From: CAMBDS01 sp964355675
Lineage (GTDB): Bacteria; Electryoneota; AABM5-125-24; Hatepunaeales; Hatepunaeaceae
Assembly: GCA_964355675.1 (NCBI GenBank)
Contig: CAYHEC010000015.1
Coordinates: 25,687-89,686 of the forward strand
Direction of reading: 5' to 3'
DNA: 64,000 nucleotides
Part shown: piece after piece, positions 1-8,741 of the stretch
Layout: the number at the start of each line of letters is the position of its first letter
Position numbering within the stretch: the first letter of the stretch is position 1
Program-made: the position numbers and the translations under genes
The notes under the pieces: generated by a model
Database searches by the model: none
The model's input: only the letters and a program-made list of their open reading frames with translations
What the model was told of the DNA's origin: nothing

Positions 1-236
1 TTTCGAGCATCGGAATAATTTCCTGCCTCGTTGGCTCGCTTCGCCTCGGCAAGGAGATCTTTGGCCTTCTCGTAAAGTCTCGGCGATGCTACGTCCGCAC
101 CTCCTGCTTGAGCACTTTTAAGCGCGCTTTCTGCAGCTTCAATTTCATCGTCCGCCGGCTTCGAACAAGCCGATAAGGTTAAAGCGAACGCGATTGCTGT
201 TACCAGCATAATAGTGAGTAAACCGACCCTCTTCAT
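1..236 (-). CDS. Partial lipoprotein, DUF4398-like
   Basis: This is the first 78 codons of a minus-strand gene that runs off the left edge of the window. The product begins MKRVGLLTIMLVT and has a hydrophobic segment ending in a lipobox (LSAC, Cys at about residue 24), so it should be lipidated and exported. The mature part is alanine- and glutamate-rich and predicted helical, with the pattern 'AESALKSAQAGGADVASP' followed by 'LYEKAKDLLAEAKRA'. This resembles the DUF4398 helical repeat of envelope lipoproteins. A good Shine-Dalgarno (GGAGCAGG) lies just before the ATG, and a clear sigma-70-type promoter lies about 70 bases upstream. The function is unknown and the C-terminus is not visible. 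Confidence 0.75.
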   Translation of the reverse strand, partial: MKRVGLLTIMLVTAIAFALTLSACSKPADDEIEAAESALKSAQAGGADVASPRLYEKAKDLLAEAKRANEAGNYSDAR

Positions 237-307
237 AACCTGCTCCACTGATCGTTAAGAGGTGAATTGCTGTAAATGGGCCACCTCCCCCAACGTGACC
301 GTCACTT

Positions 308-336
308 ATAGTAACTAAACGTATCGCACTTGTCAA
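308..336 (-). promoter_or_regulatory. Sigma-70-type promoter for the partial lipoprotein gene
   Basis: On the minus strand there is a perfect TTGACA (331-336), a 17-base spacer and TACTAT (308-313). The -10 box is about 70 bases upstream of the ATG at 236. The same layout (TTGACA, 17 bases, TAnnnT) recurs upstream of the genes starting at 13630, 24735 and 37668, which supports the call. Confidence 0.7.
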
Positions 337-476
337 GTACTTTGGCAATTCTCTGAATTGTACTTCTTTCTATCTTGAATTTTATTCCCGTTTTTTACAT
401 GTCGATAATCGTTAATAATTACCATGATATGAGCTAAATTATTATTATATAATTAATTGATTAAATTTCGAGCATT

Positions 477-2414
477 TTAATTGGCACTCGAACTTTTTTT
501 CAACTGAAGACCCTCAAAAAAATCGAGATTCTCTTTTCTTAACTCGTCACCTATAACCGGAGGTCTCTGGAAACTTCGGGGCGGCTCACCTCCATGCGCC
601 TCGATCATAAAATCTGCCCAGATTGGCGCCGCACCAGAAGCTCCGGTGACTCCCTTGCCAGTGTTGAGAAACATTTGGCGGTTATCATCGAAACCTACCC
701 ATGACGCCACCGAAAAGAGAGGCGTTGCTCCGACGAACCAACTGTCACGGAAATCGCTCGATGTGCCCGTTTTCCCTATAGCGTCTCCGATAAATCCTCG
801 CCTTCTAACTACATGGCCAGTGCCGTATTCCAGGTCGATTGCTCCTTCCATCATTGTAATAAGGCGATAACATGATTCTTGTGAAAATCGTCGTTCTTTC
901 ACCGCGAGGAACTCAGATAATGTCTCGCCGCCGGGTCCCTCGATTCGAATCAGAAATTGGGGCTCAATTACATCACCTTCCCGTGCAATTGTGGCAATGG
1001 CAGTCGCCATATCGACGATTGTAACCCCTTCGGATCCCAATGCCATGGAAAGATGTGGCTGAAGATTTGTCGCAATGCCCATTCGTCGCGCTGTCTCTAC
1101 CACAGCACCAGGTCCAACTTCGGCGATAAGTTGTGCCGCCACAGTGTTAATTGATCGCGCAAGAGCTTCCCGAAGAGGGATAGGACCTCGAAATTCTTTA
1201 TCGAAATTTTTGGGAGACCATGATTGACTGCCCGGAATGTCGAACGTCACCGGTTTGTCATCGTAAATCGATTCTGGAGTCAGACCTAACTTCTCCAGAG
1301 CCGTCAAATAAATCACCGGCTTGAATGACGACCCCGGTTGCCTGAGTGAGTTGATGGCACGATTGAACGGACTTTCGTTATAATTTCGACCTCCCACCAT
1401 AGCCAGAATTCGACCCGAAGCAACTTCGACCAGCACCAAGCCACCTTCAAGCCTGCCTCCATCTGCATTACCGGGTTGTAAATTCAGCTCGAGTAGATCG
1501 ACGCCCGAAGCAACTGCCTCTTCAGCCAGACGTTGCAACCGAATGTCGATGGTAGTGTATATTTTTACCCCACCATAATTTACGATATCGCTTCCGATTG
1601 ATTTACGAGCCTGTTCCAATGCGTAATCAATTGGGTAGGACCCATGTTCAGTCGAATATGAGGGTACTGGAGCGAGTATTATCGGACGTTCCGCAAGCTG
1701 GACAGCGAGAGTTCGGTCAATAAATCCAAGATCCATCATCCTCATCAGAATAACTTTCTGGCGAGCCTTTGCATTGTTCAGATGATTATAGGGATCAAGT
1801 CTTGACGGTGCATTCGGCAGTCCGGCCAGCAACGCCGCTTCAGCTACTGTCAGGTCGGAAGCATGTTTGTTGAAAAATAGCCTTGCCGCCTTCTCAATGC
1901 CATAAGCGTAGCGACCGAAATATATGAGATTGCAATATGTTTCAAGGATCTCGTCTTTGCTGAATCGCTCCTCAATGGATATTGCCGCGAGGGCTTCGAC
2001 AATTTTTCTTTCCCAAGACCGTTTGAAACTGAAAAAGAGATTTTTGGCAAGTTGTTGAGTGATCGATGAACCGCCCGGTGCGTGCCCCCCTCTTAAAACG
2101 TTCAGATAAAGGGCTCTACCGAAGGCGAGATGATCGATACCACGATGACTGTAGAATCGTTTGTCCTCCGCCGCAATGATTGCATGGAGGAAATTCGGTG
2201 AGATCTGTTCGATTGCGGTGTATTCACGCTCCCCGAGTGAGCCTAACATCTGGGAGTCCCGCGCATATATTTCTGTAGCAGGAGTGGCGGCTAACAGCCT
2301 TAAATCGTCAGGAAGACGTGGGATTTTTGTCGAATACTTAAAGAACAACCCGACACCGGCGCCAAGCAACGCCACCAAAACCAAATTGGTGAAAATTATC
2401 AAGCGTCTGATCAT
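477..2414 (-). CDS. Class A penicillin-binding protein (transglycosylase/transpeptidase)
   Basis: Bifunctional peptidoglycan synthase that polymerises lipid II and cross-links stem peptides at the outer face of the inner membrane. The 645-residue product has an N-terminal membrane anchor (about residues 5-27). A GT51 glycosyltransferase domain (about 50-220) carries the motifs EDKRFYSHRGID, GGSSITQQLAKN and the later KDEILETY. The transpeptidase domain (about 320-610) has the SxxK serine in PGSSFKP, SxN in ARSINT and the KTGT motif in IGKTGTSS. Length and order fit the PBP1a group. Its ATG overlaps the stop of the upstream gene (2411-3295) by four bases, so the two are probably translationally coupled. 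A following AT-rich stretch (430-476) shows no clear hairpin terminator. Confidence 0.95.
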   Translation of the reverse strand: MIRRLIIFTNLVLVALLGAGVGLFFKYSTKIPRLPDDLRLLAATPATEIYARDSQMLGSLGEREYTAIEQISPNFLHAIIAAEDKRFYSHRGIDHLAFGRALYLNVLRGGHAPGGSSITQQLAKNLFFSFKRSWERKIVEALAAISIEERFSKDEILETYCNLIYFGRYAYGIEKAARLFFNKHASDLTVAEAALLAGLPNAPSRLDPYNHLNNAKARQKVILMRMMDLGFIDRTLAVQLAERPIILAPVPSYSTEHGSYPIDYALEQARKSIGSDIVNYGGVKIYTTIDIRLQRLAEEAVASGVDLLELNLQPGNADGGRLEGGLVLVEVASGRILAMVGGRNYNESPFNRAINSLRQPGSSFKPVIYLTALEKLGLTPESIYDDKPVTFDIPGSQSWSPKNFDKEFRGPIPLREALARSINTVAAQLIAEVGPGAVVETARRMGIATNLQPHLSMALGSEGVTIVDMATAIATIAREGDVIEPQFLIRIEGPGGETLSEFLAVKERRFSQESCYRLITMMEGAIDLEYGTGHVVRRRGFIGDAIGKTGTSSDFRDSWFVGATPLFSVASWVGFDDNRQMFLNTGKGVTGASGAAPIWADFMIEAHGGEPPRSFQRPPVIGDELRKENLDFFEGLQLKKSSSAN

Positions 2415-3295
2415 AGCGGTTTCTTTCCGCGGGGTGCAGAAGGCTGTTGAGGCAAGTCCTGATCACGGAAGAGTGTATCACTGTCTGCCCAGGCAAGAAG
2501 GAATGACAGTCGGTCAAATGCCGCAATGGAAACCGGATAAATCGTGATCGACGGCCCATCCGGGGAGTTCGATTCAAATCCGACCTGCGCAAACGGTTCA
2601 CCGCCTGCAGGGGCCAATCCGACCCAGGTTAAAGGCTTGGGAAGTCCGAGAAGCATCTCCGGGTCGGGAAATATGGCGTTTCGATCTATATCGGGAAGTT
2701 GAAATAGAATCGCGAAAAAACGTTCCGCCGGATGAAGCCTGCCGATAAATCGAGAGTCATCACTAAGACCACCAATGACCCGTCGCCCTCCCGTGCCAAC
2801 AACTCTTATCAACTCATCTACCAAGGGCACTGAACGCAATATCTGATTCTTCCCGTCAACAAAGTGAGCAGATGCGACATCGTTTTCGAGGCTGACTGAG
2901 GTGCGAGTCCACTCTGAGTTGTAATAATAATCGAGTAGCTCCGTCGAAGAGATCAGTCCATCGCGGGAGCTTTTCGGGAGTGCCATGTAAAGACTGACAA
3001 ATTTGGATGGTGAAATCTGTGCAGAGCCGTTATTGGGCAGGATGTTCACCAATTCGATGAATGTTCCCACCCGGTCGGTATTGTCTTTGAGTTTGCTCCC
3101 CGCGGCAAGCCCCTCGGCGAGCTGACGCGCCGCCAACCTTGCTTTCCGTTCTTTCTCCCATGTAATTCCATAGGGTTCACGTTCGCTGTTGTGATTAGAT
3201 AGATAGCGCCCGGCATAAATCTCGCCTAAGTGAGTGGCTTCTTCTGCGACGAAGAGAGCCATCACAAACAAGAAAAAGAGCAAAGCGCCACGCAT
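2411..3295 (-). CDS. Hypothetical exported or membrane-anchored protein, coupled to the PBP
   Basis: 294 residues starting with a short hydrophobic N-terminus (MRGALLFFLFVMALFVAEEA) that could be a signal peptide or anchor. The rest is soluble with no motif I recognise. A charged helical stretch (WEKERKARLAARQLAEGLA) follows the N-terminus. The C-terminal third contains a phrase (GLPKPLTWVGLAPAGGEPF) with no catalytic signature I can name. The stop codon overlaps the PBP start (ATGA), so it is the first gene of a two-gene operon and may have an envelope or cell-wall role. That role rests on position only. Confidence 0.7.
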   Translation of the reverse strand: MRGALLFFLFVMALFVAEEATHLGEIYAGRYLSNHNSEREPYGITWEKERKARLAARQLAEGLAAGSKLKDNTDRVGTFIELVNILPNNGSAQISPSKFVSLYMALPKSSRDGLISSTELLDYYYNSEWTRTSVSLENDVASAHFVDGKNQILRSVPLVDELIRVVGTGGRRVIGGLSDDSRFIGRLHPAERFFAILFQLPDIDRNAIFPDPEMLLGLPKPLTWVGLAPAGGEPFAQVGFESNSPDGPSITIYPVSIAAFDRLSFLLAWADSDTLFRDQDLPQQPSAPRGKKPL

Positions 3296-3388
3296 AGATT
3301 TATGCCGACGGCCATCGTAAGATTTTCGGATACGTGGAGACGTGGATTAACTCAATTTTATAACGGAAACGCCGCCATCCTTGCGGCA

Positions 3389-3480
3389 ATCTGCGACAGG
3401 GTGTCCCCACCCTGAATGTAATCTGCGACAGGGTGTCCGCACCCTGAATGTAATCTGCGACAGGGTGTCCCCACCCTGTC
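3389..3480. repeat. Tandem 32-bp repeat, each unit a hairpin
   Basis: Two full 32-bp units (3389-3420, 3421-3452) and a third that departs after 26 bases. Each unit contains the inverted repeat CAGGGTG TCCC CACCCTG, with one C/G change in the second unit. Related hairpins (GCAGGGTGTCCTCACCCTGC) occur near 55.5 kb. The block lies between the hypothetical gene and aconitase. All three minus-strand frames happen to be open across it, but this looks like repeat DNA, not genes. Confidence 0.85.
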
Positions 3481-3548
3481 GCATGACATCGGAATCCACA
3501 GCAGGATGGGGACATCCTGCGGCACGTGACTGCACCTGAGACCAACTC

Positions 3549-6263
3549 TCAACTCGTCTTCATAAACCTTCGCAATACCGTATGGAGTATCCCACCATTC
3601 CGGTAATAGTTCACTTCGACGCCTGAGTCAAGACGGCAGATCGTCTGGATCGACCGCTTGCCTCCATCGGCGGAGGTTACCTCGACCGTGATCTCCTGAT
3701 GAGGTTTCACGTTGTCGTCAACCTGTACAGCATAGATCTCGGAACCGCTCAGTCCAAGCACCTCAGCATTTTCGCCGGGCTTGAACTGGAGTGGCAAGAC
3801 TCCCATACCGACAAGATTCGACCGGTGAATCCGTTCGAACGATTGGGCAATTACCGCCCGAACACCAAGCAAATTGACGCCTTTGGCGGCCCAGTCACGG
3901 CTCGATCCCATTCCATAATCGACTCCGGCGAGCACAATCAACTGCACTTCCTCTTCAGCATAACGGAGCGAGGCGTCGAAGATCGTCATCAATTCGTTCG
4001 ATGGCTGGTGAGTCGTCCACGAGCCTTCCCTACCCTGTCCCAAATGATTTCTGAACATCGCGTTGGCAAATGTGCCTCGCGTCATGACCAGATCGTTGCC
4101 GCGCCGTGAACCGTAGCTGTTGAACTCCTTCGCTTCGACGCCCTTCGACATTAGCCATTTACCAGCGGGGCTTGCCGCCGCAATGTTGCCAGCAGGGCTG
4201 ATGTGGTCAGTGGTGATGCTGTCGCCGGTCTTGACGAGGACACGAGCGCCTTCGATTGGCATGATTGTGCCGACTTCGAGCTTAAGATTCTTGAAGAACG
4301 GTGGCTCCTGCAGATAAGTGCTTACGTCATCCCAATGGTAAACCGCGTCGCGTTTCGTGGGGATGGCGTTCCAGTTGGGATTGGATTCTTCGATGCCATC
4401 GTAACGATGATGAAAAGCCTTCGGGTCGTTTGCGAGGGGCAGAAGAGCTTCGATCTCTTCATTCGAGGGCCAGATGTCTTTAAGATAGATATTTTTGCCG
4501 TTCACAACGCCAATCGGTTCGGTGGTTAGGTCTTTATCTACCGTCCCAGCAATAGCATAAGCGACTACTAACGGTGGAGAAGCAAGATAAGACGCTTTGG
4601 TTACCGGATTAATTCTCCCGGTAAAATTCCGGTTTCCTGAGAGAACCGCCGACACAACCAATTTTCCGTCAGAAACAGCCTTGGCAACTTCCTCGGGGAC
4701 TGCCCCGGAATTGCCAATACATGTAGTGCAACCATATCCCACTACATTAAAACCAAGTTTGTCAAGGTAGGGCATCAACCCGGTCGCATTGAGGTAATCC
4801 GTAGCTACGCGCGAACCGGGCGCAAGGCTTGTTTTCACATAAGGGTTAACCGTTAAACCAGCTTCGACGGCCTTCCTGGCGACCAATCCCGCGGCGATCA
4901 GCACTGCTGGATTGGAAGTATTGGTGCAGGAGGTAATCGCCGCAATAGCAACGTCGCCATGGCGAAGCTTACCGTTAAAACTGCCGTATTGGAGGTCTGA
5001 CTCGGCACCAAGTTGATCCACAGCAAGACCAAATCCTTGGCTTTCGAACGGTGCAGTCAAACTGGCGCGAAAAGAACTCTTGAGTGCTGTGACTGTGGTC
5101 TTATCCTGAGGTCTCTTCGGCCCGGCGAGACTTCCTTCGACGGTCGATAGATCGAGTTGGAGTGTATCCTTGAACAGTGGATCAGGAGTCGCATCGGTGC
5201 GGAAAACACCCTGCTCTTTGGCGTAACGCTCGACCAGGATCACCAGTTCCTCGGGTCGGCCAGAATAGCGCATGTACTCAAGAGTACGATGATCGATCGG
5301 GAAATAGCCGATGGTCGCGCCGTACTCAGGAGCCATATTGGAAAGGGTTGCTCTATCTGGCACCGACATCGCCGACAAACCCGGACCGAAAAATTCGACG
5401 AACTTATCGACGACGCCTTTTTTGCGAAGCATCTGCGTTATCGTCAAGACCAGATCAGTTGCCGTGACGCCCTCACAAAGCGCTCCGGTCAGCTTGACCC
5501 CAATGACGTCTGGAGTAATGAAATAAAGTGGTTGACCGAGCATTACTGCCTCGGCTTCGATACCACCAACCCCCCAGCCAACAACGCCAAGTCCATTCAC
5601 CATAGGAGTATGGGAATCGGTTCCGACAACTGTATCGAAAAACGCAACTGCCTGGTCCCCATTACCTTCGCGCCGAATTACCTGAGCAAGGTACTCAAGA
5701 TTGACTTGGTGGCATATACCAGACGAAGGAGGTATCACTCTGAAGTTCTTGAACGCAGTCTGACCCCAGCGCAGAAACTCATAACGCTCACGATTTCTTG
5801 CAAACTCAATCGCGGAGTTCTTTTCTTCGGAGTCACTCGTGCCGTAATGATCAACTTGAACCGAATGGTCGATGACGAGATCGACTGGCACAAGCGGGTT
5901 AATTCGTTGTGGATCACCACCGTGGCGTGCCATCGCTGACCGCATCGCCGCCAAATCGACAACACAGGGGACGCCAGTAAAATCCTGTAACAGAACTCGT
6001 GCTGGCATGAAAGGAAGTTCAACTTGTGAGGGAGACGCGGGATTGTATTTTGCAAGACGTTCGACGTCATCGCGACCGATCTCAACGCCATTTTCCGAAC
6101 GTAGAACGTTCTCGATCAGAATCTTTATTGAAAATGGAAGACGTGAAACATCGGCAATGCCCGCTTCGGCAAGCTTGGCAAGACGGTAATAAGTGATCCG
6201 ATTCGATCCGAACTCGAGCTGGCTTCTTGAGCCGAACGAGTCGGCGTGATTATAGGAGGGCAT
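3549..6263 (-). CDS. acnA: Aconitate hydratase, AcnA type
   Basis: Interconverts citrate and isocitrate through cis-aconitate in the TCA cycle, using a [4Fe-4S] cluster in the cytoplasm. The 904-residue length is typical of the AcnA/IRP family. Visible signatures are the substrate-binding region with DSHTPMVNGLGVVGWG, the first cluster cysteine in TSCTNTSNPAVL, and the other two cysteines in YGCTTCIGNSG. The C-terminal swivel domain has DYGMGSSRDWAAKG and the arginine-containing segment QSFERIHRSNLVGMG. The ATG is preceded by AAGGAT at a suitable distance. It stands alone, with repeats downstream and a 665-base gap upstream. No other TCA gene is in the window. Confidence 0.97.
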   Translation of the reverse strand: MPSYNHADSFGSRSQLEFGSNRITYYRLAKLAEAGIADVSRLPFSIKILIENVLRSENGVEIGRDDVERLAKYNPASPSQVELPFMPARVLLQDFTGVPCVVDLAAMRSAMARHGGDPQRINPLVPVDLVIDHSVQVDHYGTSDSEEKNSAIEFARNRERYEFLRWGQTAFKNFRVIPPSSGICHQVNLEYLAQVIRREGNGDQAVAFFDTVVGTDSHTPMVNGLGVVGWGVGGIEAEAVMLGQPLYFITPDVIGVKLTGALCEGVTATDLVLTITQMLRKKGVVDKFVEFFGPGLSAMSVPDRATLSNMAPEYGATIGYFPIDHRTLEYMRYSGRPEELVILVERYAKEQGVFRTDATPDPLFKDTLQLDLSTVEGSLAGPKRPQDKTTVTALKSSFRASLTAPFESQGFGLAVDQLGAESDLQYGSFNGKLRHGDVAIAAITSCTNTSNPAVLIAAGLVARKAVEAGLTVNPYVKTSLAPGSRVATDYLNATGLMPYLDKLGFNVVGYGCTTCIGNSGAVPEEVAKAVSDGKLVVSAVLSGNRNFTGRINPVTKASYLASPPLVVAYAIAGTVDKDLTTEPIGVVNGKNIYLKDIWPSNEEIEALLPLANDPKAFHHRYDGIEESNPNWNAIPTKRDAVYHWDDVSTYLQEPPFFKNLKLEVGTIMPIEGARVLVKTGDSITTDHISPAGNIAAASPAGKWLMSKGVEAKEFNSYGSRRGNDLVMTRGTFANAMFRNHLGQGREGSWTTHQPSNELMTIFDASLRYAEEEVQLIVLAGVDYGMGSSRDWAAKGVNLLGVRAVIAQSFERIHRSNLVGMGVLPLQFKPGENAEVLGLSGSEIYAVQVDDNVKPHQEITVEVTSADGGKRSIQTICRLDSGVEVNYYRNGGILHTVLRRFMKTS

Positions 6264-6928
6264 CTGAAATCCTTGTAATAGTATTATTCGTTTGATAATT
6301 GGGCAAGCCTTTTAAGATAATAATGTATCACCATCAGGGCAAAGGATAATCTCAAGGTATCCCAGTTCCTCTAAAGAATGAATACAAATCGGAGATCAAC
6401 GGAAGTTGCCAATGGCTTGACAACTACTCGCACATTTTGCCATCTTGAACGTGGCGAACCATGATAATAGTAGGAATTTGAACATTATTTTATTATATTT
6501 AAAGGGAATTTTGCTCAGAAAATGTCTTATTCCCTCAATCCTCTCTTTGGTATGGTAATTGCGCTTTGCGAACGAATAATGCTTTTTACAGGGATTCCGC
6601 AGGGATTCCGCGAATAGAAAGCTACCAGATGCGAATATAGTTCGCAGTTACCTAAGGTTTTCAATAGTGTCATATTAAGCAAGCACTGACTTTGGTAGGG
6701 GCGAATTTATTCGCCCTTCGGTGCGGCGACTGAAGTCGCCGGAACCCGAACCATACGACAATTAACAATTGACATAACTTTATTTTTCATTTCCAGCGAC
6801 TTCAGTATTATAGCTCTACCTGACATCAAATCTCAGCCATTATAACCTTTTCCGATAACCTTGTCCGACTGCTCTCCTGATTTATCTGCAACAGCCGAAC
6901 ATTCTCGATTTTCAACAGGAATTTCACG
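6264..6928. other. Gene-free interval with two short palindromes
   Basis: This 665-base gap lies between the divergent aconitase and transglutaminase-like genes and presumably holds both promoters. I saw no convincing ORF. It contains a duplicated GGGATTCCGC phrase (about 6591-6611), the palindrome GGGCGAATTTATTCGCCC (6699-6716) and the hairpin GGCGACTGAAGTCGCC (6725-6740). The last two recur elsewhere in the window (23.1 kb, 35.5 kb). Confidence 0.7.
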
Positions 6929-7897
6929 ATGAACCCCATCATAAACACCAGCTCGTGTGGTGTATTTTTGCCATCTCGGGCAGAACACAATCTCCTTCGA
7001 AAGCCTGTTTTTCTTGCAGGTTACGCTATGCTTTTTTATCTCATATCTATATTCCTTCCGGCATGTGCTTTGGGTTTCGGCCCAAGCACCGACCCATCCG
7101 AAGCGACACTGGCGGCAAACTCATCATATCAACTTGTTCCGTTAAATTGGTCAAATACACCTTCCGCGAAGCCTCCAAAATTTTATTACCCTAACCCGAT
7201 GCGCCCATATATGCGGCGACTGAAAGAAAGTTATAAAATCAGCGAAATGACCGCCAATGTCAGGTCAGACCTCGAACGAGTTAAAATTATTAGTGGCTGG
7301 GTCAATCGACAGTGGACGCATCATGGTGATTGCCCGATACAAAATAACGACCCAATCGCTATTCTTGAAGCCGCCAGATCGGGCGAAACATTTAGCTGTT
7401 ATGAGTATTCACTCGTTACATCTGGCTGTCTGAACAGTATCGGAATTAAAACTCGCACAGTGGTATTGCTCCCACGTGACGTGGAACGGCGGGCGAATGG
7501 TAACTATCACGTCGTTGCTGAAGCTTATCTAAATGACAAAAAAAAATGGGTAATGGTTGACGCTCAATGGGATGCTGTCCCGACCCTGAATAACTACCCT
7601 CTTAGTGTAGTTGAGCTTCAAAACGCCTTGACAAAAGGTTTGCGCGGAATTGACTTTGGAAATCTGAAAGGGGAGATGACAGATCTTTACCCGCAAGACC
7701 TTGCCATATATCTTCACTATCTTTATACACCGCTTGACAATCGGGTAATCGGCGCCAAATCGCCTGATAATGTTGGCGGAGGCGTCATGTTAATTCCGTT
7801 AGGTGACAAACCTCCCCGCAGATTCGCCATGGCGCCTGTCGGTAGATTTGTGGTTACCAACGCTGTAACTGATTTTTACGGAACGGCTCAACCCTGA
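6929..7897 (+). CDS. Transglutaminase-like protein, probably exported
   Basis: 322 residues with a hydrophobic segment at about 34-50 (MLFYLISIFLPACALGFG) that looks like a signal sequence, so translation may really begin at the internal ATG at 7028. The core has the transglutaminase/cysteine-protease-like triad: Cys in TFSCYEYS, His in NYHVVAEAYL and Asp in VMVDAQWD, in the family order and spacing. Such domains act as peptidases or amide-forming enzymes; the substrate here cannot be told. The C-terminal part (GAKSPDNVGGGVMLIPLGD) is unassigned. The gene stands alone and is followed by a strong intrinsic terminator at 7941-7969. Confidence 0.75.
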   Translation: MNPIINTSSCGVFLPSRAEHNLLRKPVFLAGYAMLFYLISIFLPACALGFGPSTDPSEATLAANSSYQLVPLNWSNTPSAKPPKFYYPNPMRPYMRRLKESYKISEMTANVRSDLERVKIISGWVNRQWTHHGDCPIQNNDPIAILEAARSGETFSCYEYSLVTSGCLNSIGIKTRTVVLLPRDVERRANGNYHVVAEAYLNDKKKWVMVDAQWDAVPTLNNYPLSVVELQNALTKGLRGIDFGNLKGEMTDLYPQDLAIYLHYLYTPLDNRVIGAKSPDNVGGGVMLIPLGDKPPRRFAMAPVGRFVVTNAVTDFYGTAQP

Positions 7898-7940
7898 GTT
7901 TTCACACTCAAGCCGTTGACATCGATAGACCCTAACGAAA

Positions 7941-7969
7941 AGACCCTCTGATATGAGGGTCTTTTTTTT
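7941..7969 (+). terminator. Rho-independent terminator after the transglutaminase-like gene
   Basis: An 8-bp perfect stem (AGACCCTC / GAGGGTCT) with loop TGATAT is followed directly by a run of eight T. It lies 44 bases after the stop at 7897. Confidence 0.88.
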
Positions 7970-8059
7970 ATTGCATTTGGAGAGAATGCACTTGATTTCG
8001 CAAGATAAGAGAGATAAATTGAAGCGGGGATTAATTTCAATAACAATTGGAGCCCAACA

Positions 8060-8170
8060 ATGCCTGAATCCCTCCGCGACAAGTCAGTACGACGGACATT
8101 CCTGTCTGTCACTTTTGCGGAGCACGTCCGGCTCAGCCTTGTGGCGAGTGTGGTGAACAAGCCGCTATGA
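8060..8170 (+). pseudogene. Degenerate duplicate of the start of the nuclease gene at 8734
   Basis: Bases 8048-8080 repeat 8722-8754 exactly over 33 bp, covering the sequence before the nuclease ATG and its first seven codons (MPESLRD). Similarity resumes from about 8119 (EHVRLSLVASVV here against EHVRLSLVARVV there). The 51 bases that should lie between are replaced by 39 bases related to a dispersed palindromic repeat (AGTACGACGGACATTCCTGT; compare 51702-51771). The reading frame is kept for 36 codons and stops at 8170, six bases before the toxin ATG. This looks like a gene fragment, perhaps left by duplication when the cassette arrived. A tiny translated leader cannot be excluded. Confidence 0.75.
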
Positions 8171-8176
8171 GTATAT

Positions 8177-8494
8177 ATGAGTATATTAGAACGAATTAAG
8201 GAATTAGTGCTGGACGGGAATGTTGATTTCACTAACAAAGCTCTGATAGAAATGGAACGCGATGGGCTGCTGCCTCGATCCATCTTTCAGGCAATCATAA
8301 ATGCGCCAGTTATCAACAAGATCCTCCGCTCAAATGATCCTATTACGGGAAAGAAAGAGTACCTTTACGTCATAGTTGGCTCAAGTTTTGACGGAATGGT
8401 AATATACACCAAGGGAAAAATAAAGAAAGAAAACGATGAAGAGACCTTCTATATCCTCATATCATCAAAACGGTGGCTCGGCCAAACCCTCTGA
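8177..8494 (+). CDS. DUF4258-family putative toxin
   Basis: 105 residues beginning MSILERIKELVLDGNVDF, with the usual DUF4258 layout: an N-terminal helix with a 'nKALIEMERDG' segment, then beta strands (EYLYVIVGSSFDGMVIYTKGK). Proteins of this family are commonly encoded just before YgiT-type zinc-finger proteins and are regarded as toxins related to the RelE/BrnT fold. The next gene here is exactly such a zinc-finger protein, ten bases downstream. The histidine often found in the family helix (DHA) is replaced by NKA, so activity may be altered. Confidence 0.72.
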   Translation: MSILERIKELVLDGNVDFTNKALIEMERDGLLPRSIFQAIINAPVINKILRSNDPITGKKEYLYVIVGSSFDGMVIYTKGKIKKENDEETFYILISSKRWLGQTL

Positions 8495-8504
8495 GAAGCC
8501 CCGC

Positions 8505-8741
8505 ATGACTATCAGGACTTGCCCGGAATGTGGTCGTAAGTCGATGGAGATAATACGCGGAGACTATCTAACGCCAAAAGGATACCTGATACTTGATTTG
8601 GAGAGGTACCAGTGTCTGTCATGTAAGGCAGAGATGTTCGATACCGAAGCAATGACCCGAATTATAAAAGAAGGTACACTCGCCGCGAAGCCCTCCCGCC
8701 GAACGCCGACGATAAAAAATCTGGAGCCCAACAATGCCTGA
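8505..8741 (+). CDS. YgiT-type zinc-finger antitoxin
   Basis: 78 residues starting MTIRTCPECGRKSMEII, with two CxxC knuckles (CPEC at about 6-9 and CLSC at about 36-39) binding one zinc, as in the N-terminal domain of MqsA/YgiT. There is no C-terminal helix-turn-helix, so self-regulation would need another protein. I chose this ATG because the upstream in-frame extension overlaps the toxin gene and adds low-complexity residues. It follows the DUF4258 gene and overlaps the next gene by eight bases (8734-8741), making a tight operon. Confidence 0.75.
   Translation: MTIRTCPECGRKSMEIIRGDYLTPKGYLILDLERYQCLSCKAEMFDTEAMTRIIKEGTLAAKPSRRTPTIKNLEPNNA

Noticed and set aside
145..348. 67-residue minus-strand frame near the left edge
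   Set aside because: It overlaps the lipoprotein gene start and its promoter in another frame; the lipoprotein frame has a signal peptide, lipobox and ribosome site.
3389..3480. Possible CRISPR array
   Set aside because: The repeats are directly adjacent with no unique spacers between them, and no cas gene is nearby.
3300..3552. Three overlapping minus-strand reading frames of 62-81 residues
   Set aside because: They are generated by the 32-bp hairpin repeat, show the same peptide phrases in shifted frames, and have no homology-like features.
5157..5939. 260-residue plus-strand frame inside the aconitase gene
   Set aside because: It is antisense to a well-conserved enzyme, with no signal of coding of its own.
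7888..8283. 131-residue minus-strand frame
   Set aside because: It spans the terminator, the gene fragment and the start of the toxin gene on the opposite strand, with no sensible protein features.
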